From NCBI RefSeq assembly GCF_963678975.1, contig NC_089277.1, positions 24,874,672 to 24,938,671 of the forward strand: a stretch of DNA of 64,000 nt, read 5' to 3'. The translations under genes and the position numbers were made by a program. The notes below the pieces were generated by a model. The model made no database searches. It had not been told where the DNA came from and saw only the letters and a program-made list of their open reading frames with translations. The stretch is from Dysidea avara. Lineage: Eukaryota > Porifera > Demospongiae > Dictyoceratida > Dysideidae. Positions 43,937 to 57,388 of the stretch are shown here, in pieces (within the stretch, counting starts at the first letter, position 1; each line of letters begins with the position of its first letter).

Positions 43937-46900
43937 ATGTCTTATTGTTCACCGAGAAGTTTCCATTCGTCTTGTCTAATCAGTTACGCGAGAACTTTAG
44001 CGGATTTGAGTACAGTACCATGGGAGAAAGTGAGTAACTCTAATAAACGCACGCCAAACTAAATCAAGGCCCAAATACAAACGCGTTGAACGCAAACCAT
44101 AGGATATTAGCCTACAGAAATTGCTTTCAGTGTTTGTGCTATATAGATCTACGCACAATTTCTTAGTCGTATTTTTTGTAATTTTTTTCCCCTTTCAAGA
44201 TACAATGGTTGATGAGCTTTTGCCCTGACCTGGAGGACACCAGCGGGTTAATCTTGACTGATGACAACTTGTCAGGAGTTGTGGCACTTGGACTGTTTGC
44301 TATCAAGTCTCAACTGAAGGTATGGCGTATTTTTTTTTTTTTACTGTATACAACATGTCAGGAAGATTCAAGCCCATCTTTTGTATTCTACAAGCTGTGT
44401 AGTAGAATTTATTTGATACTTGTACTGGTATATTGTGTTGTCTAAATTTTCATACAGACTTCCACATTTGTATTTACTGGGATCCTTTACTGTAGCTTGA
44501 TTGTACCTTGCAATGGTACCAAATCATTTTGCTGGGAAATGAAATTGGTTCTAATTGATAATGATAAAGTAGGGATCCATCAAGATGCACAGTAGTGTGT
44601 TGTATGAATAACAAGTACAACTGTACAGAATGCCTGTGATTCATAACGGATCTAAAATCTGTCAGCACAGCTTACTAATCCTGGCATAGTAATTAGCACA
44701 TGTGTGGGTATATATTAACATGAAACCTTAGCAGTACTGTTAAAAAATAAATGAGCTAAACTAGTAAACGTAGTAATATACTGTGTGGTCCTGTGTACAT
44801 GTGACATTTGTGTGTGTGTAATTTGTGATGTTTAACTGTCTCATAGCATCATGGCAAGAGAGTGTTATCCTATTTGTTGGATCTTGTGAGAGTGTTCCCA
44901 ACTGTGCACTGGCAACCTAATATAACTGTTGAGGCTCGTAGAGGTACTGTGTGTAGAATATACTGTGTAGTGCATTGTGTGTGCGTGTGCATGCGTGTGT
45001 GTCTGTGTCTATGTAGCAGTGTGTCTGTCTGTGCATCTGTGTATAGTATGTACATAGGTATGTGTATGAACATACAATGTACAGTCGTATACTTTAGCGT
45101 AAATGATTCGCTTGTCATAATCTAGAGGGTCTGATTGCTGAGCGTTACTGTTTCAAAGTGACACTGATCCTGCTAGCACTGGCTTCTATCAATAGTGAAG
45201 ACCAGGACTCCATTGTGGACACCATTGTGGAGGTATTACTGCAGTTGAGTGGACAATTTCATAAGCTTGAAGAGAAACCAGCAGGTAGGTAGTGTGTACA
45301 TATACATTGTGACAGTGTGTGTGAAAGTGTACCATGGTCATTCCACCTTGTGTTCACCATATTGTGTGTATGTACAATGCCGTCAGGAGCTTATAAGTGC
45401 TGAAGGCAGCACTTATATGCTCCTGCACATTGAAATTTTTGAAGGACGTGCTTTTCACAAATTTTGCAGTTGCTTGGTTGTCTGTAAAAATTTCATCCTT
45501 GATTATCTGTGTTCAGAGTTGGGATACCGTATAACCGGAAATTTTTGCGGTATGGATATTTTACGGTTTTGTCCTTAGTCAGGATTTCACGTTTTAAATT
45601 TCACGGATGACTCTTACCTCAAAATTTTCATGTTTTAAATTTCACAGATTGCTGTTGCTCAATTCGAAATTTTTGTTCTCGACCACACAGCTACGAAGGG
45701 TCTGCATTGATATTTACTTCAATCAGTGTACAGATTGCTAAAGTACGTCTGAACCAAGTAGCACAGTAGTAGCAATCTCTGTACGAGGCATACCGGTAGT
45801 CTTGCAGTAGGCCAGCTTTGTTCGTGAGCCACTCCCACTTTTAAAATCGAGAAAGTGTGATACAGTTTGTAAGCATACGTATGTGGACCTCACATATGCC
45901 TACAACACTATCACACACCAGGAGCCACACTGATTTGTTAGTTATTAGTAAGGTGTGTTGAAGTTTGTAGGACACACATAAATTTTCACATGATAAAATT
46001 TCACGGTAGCTTTTCTGACCGTGAAAACCGTGAAAATTACGTACCACAAAAATTTCCGGGTATACGGTAGTTAATTCAGAAAAGTAACTAGGTAACTTAC
46101 TTTTTAAAAGTGTACTAAGTATGTAGTTACTAGTTACTTTCATAAATAAGTTATGCTTTTTTGTAACATGATTATTTTGCCCAGAGCAAGGGAAGATTAG
46201 AACTATACGATAATTAATAGGTGCAATTTCTGAAAATAATGATTCTGTAGCCATTTCAGTTCAGTTTCAACTGTTACGTATGTTACTCAAGCTGAATCGT
46301 GAAGAACAGTACGCAGAAAGTGTCTACTTAATGTGGCTGTAGCACAAAAATTGGAAGTTCCCTTGCTATTAAAGAATAATTACCCTATAGTTACAATGTG
46401 ACTATTGTAACTTGATTACTTTTCAGACAGATACTCCTAGTTACTAGTTACAAAGCAAGTAACTAGTTATATGACTAGTTACTTTTGTTACTTTTATTAA
46501 AGTAACTAGTTACGTAACTTATTTATCCCCAACTCTGTCTGTGTTATAATGAGCAAATTCACAAAAATAAAGCCACAAAAACATAATCTGTGAAAATTAC
46601 ATATCTTGAAAATTTGTACAGTGGAACCTCAGTTATCCGGACCCCACTTATCCGGATTCTTGGTTAACCGAATCACGGAAATGACTACTCTATTAGAGTG
46701 GTGACTGTTCTATTAGGGTAGTTGATAAACTAAAATTGTAAAAATGTTTTTAATGCTAATTTATACACAGTTTCAGAGATATGGACTTTTCAGACTTATG
46801 GACCACCCCTGGTCCCAAGGAGTTCAGATAACTGAGGTTCCACTGTATACGGTGCATGTGTGTTTTATGCTTTATGAGTTCAAGAATTCCCTAGAATAAT

Positions 46901-49469
46901 AATTTTTGTGTACTAGTGCGTGGTTTCGGCCCCTCATTTGGTACAAAGTATGATATAGGTGTAATTTAATTGTACTGCTGCATATGATGCAGTGTAAGTT
47001 TATGCCGGCCATCTATTGACCCAAATTTCTTTACTTTGATATACAGATAGTTGTACAGTATTAAACAGGTGGACACATATCACTTAAAGTTGTAGAGAGG
47101 TAGCCCTCCAATAAAACTAAACTTCCCGTTATCTAAAATGCTGAAGTGTAGCTGATTGTTCTGTTAGAATATTTGATACATTAGTACAGTGTTATTTATT
47201 CGAAGTTGTTTAGTGGTGATTTTACACACGACTCTTCTGAAGTATGAACTGTTCAGGAGTTTGGGTGGCTGAAATTGTGCTATACACACATGCATTTGTG
47301 ACTGGATCTGCAAAACCCTGACACAATTGCACATTTTTTGAATTCCTGTTTATTAAAAATATTTATAGTCTACTTAGCCAAGTGTACCCTCTGGCAAAGT
47401 TTCAGCCTCATATGCCAATAACTTTCTGAGTTACAGCCCTACAAAGTAACAACTACAGAAAAATCGATTTGTGCAGCAAGTACAGAGAAAATAAATTACA
47501 GGTGCTTACTAAAACAGTTGTAACTTATGAACAGATGAATGTACGGAGCTGAAATTTTACCATCCTGTTTGCCATGAATAGGGAAATCCATTACTGGGTA
47601 CGTTTGTCCTTTATCATCTTTCTTCACTGTGTACAAAGGTGAAATTTGTGAAGAAAAATCGATTGCATACGATTGCTTCAACGTGACGTAAACAAACACT
47701 TATAACGTTTGTATCCTTGGGTCTACTACAACGATACCAAGATTGTCCAATTCCTCTTATGTAGACGAATAAGATGATATCCAGGTTGTTATTGTTAGTT
47801 CCTTCCTTCACTAAGAAAGAGGTGTTCAAAAAATTTACAGAATTTTTTCAATAATACGCAATATTTCATCCATTCTATTCAATGCTTTATACTGTAAATT
47901 TAAGTTTGCACGATTGTGTCGGGTATTCACAGGTCCAGTCTCATTTTATACATACAGGTGTATGTGTACGTGTGTATATAAGTCACCTACTGTACTTCAA
48001 AGTTTTAAAAAATTGTATTTGGTAGGAATGGAAGTTAAACCGCGAATCAAAGACAACATGATTTTACACATTTAGTTGCAACATGAAACCACATTAAACT
48101 ACAGTACAAGCACAGTAAAACTTGTAATCATACACAACTTATTTGTTTTTATGTATCTATCCTCATTATCACGTTGTTTATGGAGTCAAATGCTTCATAG
48201 GGGAGTTAGTAAAACGCGAATTGCGAAACAACAGAATAAGCAAAACTTATCTTTTGCAGATTGTACAACAAGTTATATACTCATACTTTATCTACCTTGT
48301 AACTGCTCTGCATGGCATGCCACTGCGATGGATAAACAGCAGCAGGGCATGCATTAAATAGGGCAATCACACAGCCAATCATCCTAGAACGATCTACAAC
48401 TTACTATATTATATTGTTGATTCAAACCTGAAGAGTTTTGAAATCCATTTGAAGACAAAACTCAACCACTGCACTCCACTAACTCGATAGTGTGACTCTA
48501 ATAAATTCAGTCGGATACATGTGAAGGCCAGCTAGTTTGCCCTAAGAATAGAACTAGGCTTTAGTGCTTTGTAGCATTATCAATTAAGAAGTATATATAA
48601 TTATAGTAAGTTTAAAAATGTAGATCGTTCTAGGATGATTGGTTGTGTGCTCATCCTATTTAATGCTCGCCCAGCTGCTGTTCATCCATCGCCATGGTGT
48701 GCCATGCAGAGCTGTTACAAGGTAAATAAAAAAGTATAATTACTATGTATAAGTATTTGTACAATCTGCAAAAGATGAGTTTTGCTTATTCCGCAATTCC
48801 ATTATTCCGTATTCTGTGTTTTACTAACTCCCGCTTCATAGTGTGGGATAGAAGCTACATAGTTAAACCACACTAGTACTCGTACAATATCTTTGTTATC
48901 AACACCTCTCAGCCTTGCCTCAGAACAGTGATATAACGTAGTTTAGAAGGTATTGGTCATTATAAGTGTGTGCATATATATATGTGTGTAGTGATGTATG
49001 TAAATTAATATCTACATAAGTCTAACCTCCTTTAATTATTTGGATTAGGATGCACTCTAGTGTACTACAATATAGTATTGTGGTACTGATCAAGCTAAGG
49101 TGCATTACTTGAACTTACATCTGGGACAATGTGATACTTAGTCTCCGGTTTGTTTGTCTCTCCACAGATGATGTTGCTGTTATTATATTGCCTGCCATGT
49201 TGGGAATGGCTTGGGCCTTCCAGAGCAGGGGAAAATGGCGGGTAGAGCAACTGGAGTTGATGTTCACCTCACAATCTCGTAGCCTTATGGAGACAGCTGA
49301 CCAATTGCCAAGTGTCACTGCTAGTAAAGAACCAAAGCCCATTCCAACAGAACTAGAGTTTCTGAAATGTTATGATGGTAAAGATGTTGCACTGAAGACT
49401 GGACAGGTTGAAAAACTGATGAAGATTGTAAGTGCCAGTCGTACTTGTGTATCACACAGACGCACACGC

Positions 49470-49549
<80 letters not shown>

Positions 49550-52500
49550 ACAGATATGTACGTACACACACAATGTACATGCAGTTGCCTCAAGGCATAA
49601 AGACACACACAGACATTTAATAAATGCACACATACGTATTTTCTTAACTATTTCATTTTTCAGGTGTTTGTTGTTCTAAGTTCAAATGTGCTACAAGCCT
49701 TGGACAAGAAAGTGAAGGAATACAGATCAGTGAGTATCTTATAACACCTTTCCTTCACATTTAGATCAAAATGCTTTCTAATTCAATACATGTAAACAGA
49801 TTTTGTTCCTATGCGCACACAGCCACACACTATTACAAGTTAACGCACGAATGAAATAATCATTGTACAGTGTATGCATCCTGTTGCTGTATTTGCCTTG
49901 TGCAGGCTCACTTGACCTACTCTCACCAGTATCGCAGTGCTGTAGTGAAATACCTGATGCTTAGCTTGTCTCGTACGGTTACCGGTCTGTGCCAGGAAGG
50001 TGTGTAGTGTGTATGTGAGATCATGCATATTGTGTGTGCATCACAAGTACATTTGTGTGCGTGTGTGTGTGTGTGTGTTCATGTGTGCGTGTGCATTAGG
50101 GCTGAAACGGATAGCAACTTTTACTATGCTGTTAACTTCACATAATCTAGCTTAGCTAACTCTCCATGATGAAAATTGATTCAGCTAGTGATGAGAAGTT
50201 GGACAGATAAATGGCTTTAAGTTATTACTATCCGCTAGGCTTCAAAGTACTATCCGGATAGTAAATTATTATCCGGATATCCGGATCATACGGATATCTC
50301 TTTCAGCTCTAGTGTGCATATGTGTGTGTTATTTGTGTGTTGTGTGTGTGTGTGTGTGTGCTTGCATGTGTGCATATATACGCGTGTGTGTGCGTGCACG
50401 TGTGTGCCAGCCAAGTTGTGGAGCACTGGCCTAGTAGCCATAAGGTTCCAGGTTTGATGCTTGGTGATGCCCAGTTGTTGTTGCTGTTGTTTCTTGCTAC
50501 AGTGTTTAAATGGGTATTTGGGAAGCAAATGTCCATGTCTCATATAACTTGTGAACTTCATGTGGGACTTTTTGTATCTTCACCTGTGCAGCATGGTACA
50601 GTCTCCTGTGGCTACTAGTTCTGAAGATTTTCCAGCACTGACTCTTGAGTAGTTCACAAGTTGCCGTAGTGAGAATTTTTTTTGTATAGCAGCCAAAGAA
50701 TTTTACTTTACATCCTTACTTTTCATTAAAACAATATCTAATGTAAAACTGTTCAGTCAAAATTTCTTATCAACGTTTGCTAAAATTGAACATTAGCCGT
50801 GCAAGCATAATTGTGATGTACCTAAGACAGACTGCCAGTAGCAACCAACATTTTTGGTTTATACAAGAATCCAGCTGGGCTGACAGCTTAGTACAAATAA
50901 AGTGAAAATTAATAGTAAATTTCAAGTGTGTCACATTTGTGCTGTAAACTAAAAGTAGATGCCAGTGAGACGATAATTCATGTACGCAGGTGAACCTTTA
51001 CGTAGCTCCAAAATAGTTACACCTTACATAGTGCATATCTCCATATTAAGGACTAATTTTCAGCCCAAATTTTAGGGTATTGTGAGTGTCTGCTATGGAG
51101 AGATTCCAGAGTATACTGTTACAGACGCATACTGAATACAATGACTTTTGAATCTTGTATACTTTGTAATGTACTGTGTGGTCTTATTCTTTGTTTCAGA
51201 GTTGACAGTTCAGCTTCACCAGAGGATAGTTCGGTTGGGAGAGAGTAACATTAATGCTGGACTGAGAGAACTAGCTCCTCCATCGACATCTGTTTCCCCT
51301 ACAAGATCTTTGTCCCCTACAAGATCTTTGTCCCAGAGCTCATCATCTGATATTTTGCATGTTGTACAGACTACTAGCACTGCTGTGGTGTTCTGGGCCA
51401 CTGCTGTGAAGAGTGAATCAGGTTTGTGTGTTTATTGGTTTGTATATTTATTTGCTTTACACATATTTTTATATGCATGGTAGACCCTTGTAGACCCTTG
51501 GTAGCCATTGTTATTTTTCTGTACATATGTACTGTACCCTCAGATTGTTCAATTAGAGTACAATGTTTTGTTAGAGTAGTTTGAATGCTTCAACTATTGG
51601 AACAATTCACTTTACTTTTATCGTTGCCTGAGACCATTGAAGTATGGATAACCTTAGGGTCTGCTATACTGCATAGCATGAATTACATGAGGTAAATGAA
51701 TTTATTTTAGAGTGTGAGACTTGTTATCATCGTATTTCATCACTGCTGGTTACCGTGGGAACTCAGTCTCCAGTCCTATTGGCTATACTACGTACAGCTT
51801 GTTGTAAGGCACTTGCTCTACTGGCATCCAAATGTCCACAGTTATGCAGGTACAGTGTGTACATGTTGATGTGAGTTGCATTCCGAGTCGTGTGAGCTAC
51901 CTAGTTCAGCCATCTAGTTGATAAAGAATACTATCTACCACTTGCCTGCTTTTCTGTTTTGAGTATTAGTGGATGAGAAACAAATCTGTGATACAGTAAA
52001 TTATACAGGATCAGTAGTGTTTAGTGGTCATACTGTATGCTGTAAGATATTGTTTGTGATACAGTGATACAGTGGTACAACAGACAATTCATTGGTACAT
52101 GTGTGGATCTTGACATTACTAAATTGCTGTTAGCTATGTACCCTGATCTTATTACGTAATGAATTTCCCTATAGTGTACACCCTATGCTTGTTTTGGAGT
52201 ATTTCAACAGTATAAATGTATGGACTTCAGTTAACTTTTACTCATCTGAACACCTTTATCATTGCCTGAGACACATTGGGGTTTGGATAACCCGAGGGTC
52301 CACTGTACGTATATGTATATAAATTGGCTTTGATAATTACATTTCACTTATTTAAACATTTTTGTAATTAACTGGACCATTGGGGTTCGGTCTCTACTGT
52401 ATGTGGATATCACTTGTGTGTTCTACTTTTACATTACTAGCTCTATACTAGAGTGTTTGAAAGAATTTCTGCTGAGCAAAATTCTACAGAGAATGTCTGA

Positions 52501-52713
52501 AGATGTCAATGCTTCAGTGGATACCAGTCCTAAGGAAGAGAGGCAAATTCCTAAGAGTTTTTCCATGTCTAACTTTACAACTGGCGCTACTCTGCATCTG
52601 TCCCGTACAGACATGTTTAATATGTTACGTGATGAGGCTCTTGCTACTTTGTGCAGGTGATTGTGTGGTGTGTGTTGTGTATGTACAAGTGTGTAGCATG
52701 TGCTTTCGTGTAT

Positions 52714-52754
<41 letters not shown>

Positions 52755-52985
52755 GTGTGTGTGCGTGCGTGAGTGTGGGTGTGTGTGCGTGTGTGTGTGT
52801 TAGGCATGTGGTACATCTGTATCAGTAAAGACTTGCTATCTTGTTATTATAGTGTAATTAGTATTGCTGGGGAGAAGCAGGTTGATGTGGTGCCGGCGTT
52901 TGTCTCTTCCCTTGGTAGTAAGCTGTACAACATCTCCAGTGGCCATAGCAACTATGATCTTGAGATGATCATCATTATCCTCCAG
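43937..52985 (+). CDS. PI4KA: phosphatidylinositol 4-kinase alpha, N-terminal part
   Basis: Eleven exons: 43937-44029, 44200-44319, 44847-44943, 45126-45284, 49168-49427, 49664-49729, 49906-49999, 51200-51421, 51711-51849, 52441-52656 and 52853-52985, giving 1599 nt or 533 residues, all frames consistent. Exon 1-3 match human PI4KA: ARTLADLSTVPWEKIQ with ARSLAV...LEKVQ, VVALGLFAIKSQLKH with VIALGIFLIESDLQH, and YLLDLVRVFPTVHW with YLLRLLKGLPKVYW. Exons 10-11 match the block ending LSNRLY (here LGSKLYNISSG). PI4KA makes PI4P at the plasma membrane with TTC7, hyccin and EFR3. This portion is the helical solenoid; the kinase domain is not in the window. SPTRSLSPTRSLS in exon 8 is a Ser-rich linker. 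The next donor is GTTACT, and no later exon was found to 64000. Confidence 0.9.
45514..46537. mobile_element. hAT-type MITE with CAGAGTTGGG ends, in PI4KA intron 4
   Basis: Flanked by 8-bp duplications TCTGTGTT (45506-45513 and 46538-46545). Ends CAGAGTTGGG and CCCCAACTCTG, with interior GTAACTAGTTAC words. It is split 13 bp from its left end by another MITE (45527-46067). Confidence 0.9.
45527..46067. mobile_element. TA-flanked MITE nested in the hAT MITE
   Basis: 541 bp with inverted ends CCGTATAACCGGAAATTTTT and complement, bordered by TA on both sides (mariner-type duplication). Internal sequence includes repeated TTTCACGGAT/TTTCACGGT words. Removing it closes the left end of the outer element. 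Confidence 0.85.
46619..46845. mobile_element. pogo/Tigger-type MITE
   Basis: 227 bp with ends CAGTGGAACCTCAGTTATCC and complement, TA on both sides. The CAGTGGAACCTC end is the hallmark of pogo/Tigger relatives. Two reversed CTCTAATAGARCAGTCA-type motifs lie at 46682-46722. Worn relatives are at about 51550-51670 and 52200-52305. Confidence 0.88.
46846..48180. other. intron 4 of PI4KA, left part
   Basis: No exon seen. One diverged motif copy lies at 47152-47180, and words such as GAAATTTTACCATCCTG at 47550 suggest further unclassified repeats. Frames here are short. Confidence 0.4.
48181..48850. repeat. long foldback in PI4KA intron 4
   Basis: Left arm about 48185-48420 and right arm about 48600-48848 are inverted copies; for example GATTGTACAACAAG-type and CTAGAACGATCTAC on the left face CTTGTACAATCTGC-like and GTAGATCGTTCTAG on the right. 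The loop is about 180 bp. Arms are roughly 90 per cent alike by eye. There is no transposase frame. Confidence 0.85.
49453..49550 (+). repeat. (CA)n microsatellite in PI4KA intron 5
   Basis: Nearly pure CA tract starting 26 bp after the exon 5 donor. Confidence 0.95.
50097..50311. mobile_element. hAT-type MITE with TAGGGCTGAAACGG ends
   Basis: 215 bp between 8-bp duplications GTGTGCAT (50089-50096 and 50312-50319). Ends TAGGGCTGAAACGGATA and TATCTCTTTCAGCTCTA. Interior TATCCGGATA palindromes. It sits in a GT-rich part of PI4KA intron 7. Confidence 0.9.
50405..50620 (+). repeat. decayed SINE, family B copy 3
   Basis: CAAGTTGTGGAGCACTGGCC, GGTTCCAGGTTTGATGC and a GTTGTTGTTGCTG body match the minus-strand copies at 26719-27190 and 56745-57157. 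Confidence 0.6.
52716..52800 (+). repeat. (GT)n microsatellite in PI4KA intron 10
   Basis: GT tract with a few GC and GA interruptions, 60 bp after the exon 10 donor and 50 bp before exon 11. Confidence 0.95.
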
Positions 52986-55851
52986 GTTACTTGTCTTTCT
53001 ATCTGTGTGTGGTTGTCTGTTAGTGTGTGCTTGTGTGTCTATGTGTTCTATAGTGTAGTTATAGTGTGTGTTTGTGTGTGATATGTGTGTTTAAGTCACG
53101 TGCATACATAGTACTTGTATAGAGGAGGGTGTATTGTTAAAATATGAACTCTTGCTGAACTTTTTATTGGGTAATACATGTGTCTACGTATCCATGTACG
53201 TATAATATACAGTATGTGAAATAGTGTATAAATATGTAATACACACATGCGCTGTAGTATGTGCTGTATCATATATATATATACTACACAGTCAACAACC
53301 ACTGTATAATTTAATGTTTGTGTGACTGTTTCATATTTGTTATGAAGTTGGCAGGTTATTACTCTATGCTAATCATGTGTACGTATGTACATGTAATGGT
53401 AAATACACAGTACTTCTAAGTACCTAGTACCCATATTTATATATATATATATATATATACCTACGCAGATATGTACTATCATTGCATGCTTTGTTGTACA
53501 TATGATTATGCATCTGTGCATGCCAATTGCTGTATCACTATGTATGTACTTGTTCAAGCTTGACTGACCGGTCTGTGAACATTACAGCATGAATATTAAC
53601 TAGTGTGTGTATATGTCATATGTACCGTATTTATTCATTTAAAATGTTCACTGTAAGTTACTTACGTATATGCATGCTTACTACAGGATTTCATAATTAA
53701 TGCATGTTTATATCTGAGGTGAACATATTGATTACGCGCATGTTTACACTTGCACACACAAACAAGCACTTTTATGTAGCTCGGTAATGCATGTAATAAG
53801 GATTGCAATTTTTGACAATATGGTGTGTTTGCATATGGAATGAAACTTGTCATGGTTGATACGTGATAGCTAACTGTCACAGTAGCATACGTACGTAGCT
53901 ACATATCCTTTCTACTCCATTAACATAATTGAAAAGTCCAGCTAGCAGATTGTGTTAGTATTGTAATATATATGTGGCTATATTATTATATTATTAACAC
54001 TGCAAGTGAGTAGCGAGCAGTAGGTTGCGTGACAATACACGTGTGTCTATTATACCACCGGTGTAATTTCTTAAGTTGCTTACAAAGAGTTTATATGTGT
54101 ATATATATATATATGCATATATATGTTCACTGTGTCTATGCATCTTTGTAAAATGTGTTATGGTATAACTGTTTGGTAAATGCTAAATTACGTGCATACG
54201 CGCATGGGTGGTATATTTTTCATGCTTCACCTACTATCGAATTACACTGTATTTTTTGACTACTCTAGTACTATACTTTGTGAAGTATTACCGTTGGTTT
54301 AATTTCATAAAGAAATCTCGGTATTAGGGTTTATATATTCAATAAGAGTCTCAGATGAAGTTGTTCGTGGTTTGGTTCTTTAGAAGCTCTATGCAATTCA
54401 GATTCTTTTAACTATAATTTTTGCAGTGTACTTCAAAGCAAACAATCTACGTACACTTACAAAAGTACGTAAATATATTCTCGCCATGTTTTTAAAAGCT
54501 ATTCTATAGTACAATCATTTTGCAACCTGTGTCTCAAATTGTTCTATCTATGCATAGTCTGCATACTTTTACATATGGACTGTAATGCTAAACAATATGA
54601 ATTAGTACATATTGGCCTCTGTGCTGTTCTGTCTGAATAACGAACACCTTTTGAATATCTTGTTTGATGATGTTTGTACATATCGTAAATTGTGGTTCAG
54701 TGCTACTGATCTTCTGGTGTTAATGAGGATATGATATCTGCAGTATGGCCACACTATCCACCAAAAGTCCATTATAAACAGTGCTATCTCAGCTGATCAC
54801 CCATTGCTAAAAAGGCTATTTAGTATTGTGAAGTCGCAAAAAAAAATATAACCATGTGACACATAATGTCGCAAGGTGACAAATTTGCAACATTAATCCT
54901 CGCATGAATTTATTACTCATTGTAATAAGTGTTTGCATACTAAGTAGATAGAAGGCAATGAAATACGTAGGAGTTGTGTAGGGGAATGCTGATCAAGCTG
55001 TTATAAATAATGAACAAGTTATTGTATACATAAGCAGGCACCTGGTTTGTTGGCAAATGTTCCAGTACAACAGTTTTACAAAATTAAACCTCTGACAAGC
55101 AAAACTCTACCTGTTGAAATACGTCTTGAATTTTAATAGTAGAAGTTCCCTAAATGTGAGATTAAAATGATAAAGATACATGCATACAGTTATGTATACG
55201 TGTTTGTATGTGTATATGAGCATTGTGCATAAAGTGATACTAAATTTCTTTAGAATTGATTGTCAGCTGTTCAGTAAGGAAACATGTTAATTTCAATGGA
55301 TATGTTGTGTATCAGAAGCCTGTTAGTGTATACCAGCTGAGAATCCATATGTGTGTGTACTTGCCTGTACTATTTTTAGCTACAAGCTACATAGTTACTG
55401 TTGGACTTATTATTATTCACTGTTTAATTAGTGGCAGTTTTAGTATGGTTTCTTACTTCCTGACATGTACATAACTTCATTTCACTGAGTTGGCACTATG
55501 TTTTCACAGTAGATTTAGAACATGAAGCATTACTGTAATACTATACATGTGTTCAGCAATAACTGAATATCACAAGGCTGCCGTTGGCTTTGCTTTGTGT
55601 GTGCATGTTGTGGGTGTGTGAGTGAGTGAGAGTGTGCTTGCAACACTTGTACGTATCTGTTGGACTAAGGTATATCACCCTATAGATGCAGTGATCATTC
55701 ACATTATGATGGCCAAGTTAATTGATATACATTTGTTAAATACATAGGTAGTAACTATGAAATACAGTAGAATAAAACAACATTACATAAATGTACAAGC
55801 ATCTCTTTCCCCCACACTTGGAAACTGTCTTTCACTTTTGAGAAGATCATA
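52986..55851. other. 2.9-kb stretch after the last PI4KA exon, no exon seen
   Basis: AT-rich, with TA and TATG runs at 53265-53285, 53440-53462 and 54095-54125. I looked for the block that follows LSNRLY in PI4KA (an ALGHIA-like start) on the plus strand and did not find it. A segment near 55325-55400 is repeated at 61015-61090. Confidence 0.5.
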
Positions 55852-56505
55852 TGTGACCGGATTTCATATAACAAGGCTTCCACACACACAAAATCAAACT
55901 TACGATTTTACCAGAAATGGATTGCTGGTCTAATACACTATCATATTACACACTGTACTTCCTTCAGCACTGGCAAGTCTGGTTTCTGTAGCAGCTTTCT
56001 TCCGACCCTGTCAAAGCCACGAGTGGGAGATTGGTGCCATTAAATGGCCATGGCTTTGTGATAATGGTGTGTAGTGAGCTGGGACTTCACAAAGAGCTCG
56101 CCAATAGTGTTCTCAGTCAATTTGGAGTAATTTGAGGGCCATGGAAGGCCATGGAGAGCCCAAACTTGGCCTCTGGATTCCAATCGTCTTCTTACTTCAT
56201 TTTATACCCCTATATTAAGACCACCGTCCACCCCCACCCTCCCACCCTATTACTACCACCCTATTACTACCACCTATGATATTATTATCCGCCCGAAAAA
56301 AGCTGCTCAAAACAGGGCAAATTTTGGGTATCCGAAATGTATATACCCACTCAGTGATAGCTAGTGAACAGATGAACAATTGGTGCAAATTTTGTTTGCA
56401 CAGCTGTAGGCACTGGGAAGTTATTACACAATGATTCCTTAAAATCGCCTTATCTCCTAACAAAGCTTTGTACGTCGAAGCCTTGTTTTGTCAAATTCAG
56501 TCACA
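55852..56505. mobile_element. TA-flanked MITE with TGTGACCGGATTT ends
   Basis: 654 bp, TA on each side. Inverted ends TGTGACCGGATTTCA and TCAAATTCAGTCACA, then AACAAGGCTTC against GAAGCCTTGTT. The ends look like those of the MITE at 25127-25367, but the target duplication differs. Confidence 0.75.
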
Positions 56506-56744
56506 TATACTTTTCATAAACATCCACGGTACTTAATTGAACACTTACACATATGTACGTAACAAAATTGATATAAACCTTGTAGACGAAAAGGTCTCTT
56601 TATACACATGGAACCCCTTGCAGTATTGTTCCTCCTTATTTTAGCTTACATGTACTGAAGCATCAATTGCAAGCTGTATGTTACTTGAAATGCATAAAGG
56701 CTGTAAGTTATAACCTTACATGTACATACAGGTGTACATGAGAA

Positions 56745-57157
56745 CAGTAGGTAGTCCCAGTGAATCAGCACTGAGATGCCTGTTCACCACTCAGGGGCTT
56801 GATCCTTGTGCAGCAAATCCAGGGCTAGTAATCTGCAGGAGGATTATCCAGGTCTCACAGAGAGAGATCATGGAACCTGAAGTTCCATAACGACCTCAAC
56901 ACTGCTAAGCGAGACAAGGACAGTTGGACATTTGCTTTCCCAGTAAACACCAGGTACTCATTGATGTTACAGCTGGGTGGGATGTTTCCCCAGATGACAC
57001 CAGGCCACAGGTCCTTAATATGCAGCTTGGTAGACTGGAGTAGTTTGTTGCTCAAGGAAACAACAACAACACCAAATTGGCATAACCAGGCATCAAACCT
57101 GGAACCTTTTGATTACCAGGCCAGTGTTCTAGCCATTTGGCTACGTTGCCTCACACG
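56745..57157 (-). repeat. tRNA-derived SINE, family B copy 2
   Basis: Matches 26719-27190 through most of its length (CATTGATGTTACAGCTGGG, GGAACCTTTTGATTACCAGG, GCCTCACAC), with internal indels. tRNA-like head at the right edge. Confidence 0.78.
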
Positions 57158-57388
57158 CATGTATGCACTCACACATGCATACAAGTCAGAGACCTTGAGT
57201 GGGCCTGGATGCTATTCAGTAGCTCTGTATTTGTGCTTTTTAAGATGAAGTGTATGCATTGCATATTTATTCCCTCTTGTTGGCCTACATAATCAATGCA
57301 TGGTCCTCCTCCGTATGGTCTGGTGCTGTTAGCCACACCACCAATAAGTGGTAAGCTACCCACCATAAGGAGGTTGATGGACACATAT

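Noticed and set aside
44870..45118. Frames in PI4KA intron 3 on either strand
   Set aside because: GT-rich intron sequence; the plus frame is only the read-through of exon 3 past its donor.
55256..55474. 72-codon hydrophobic frame as a PI4KA exon or membrane protein
   Set aside because: No splice sites in phase with exon 11, and no likeness to PI4KA. Part of it recurs as a non-coding repeat at 61 kb.
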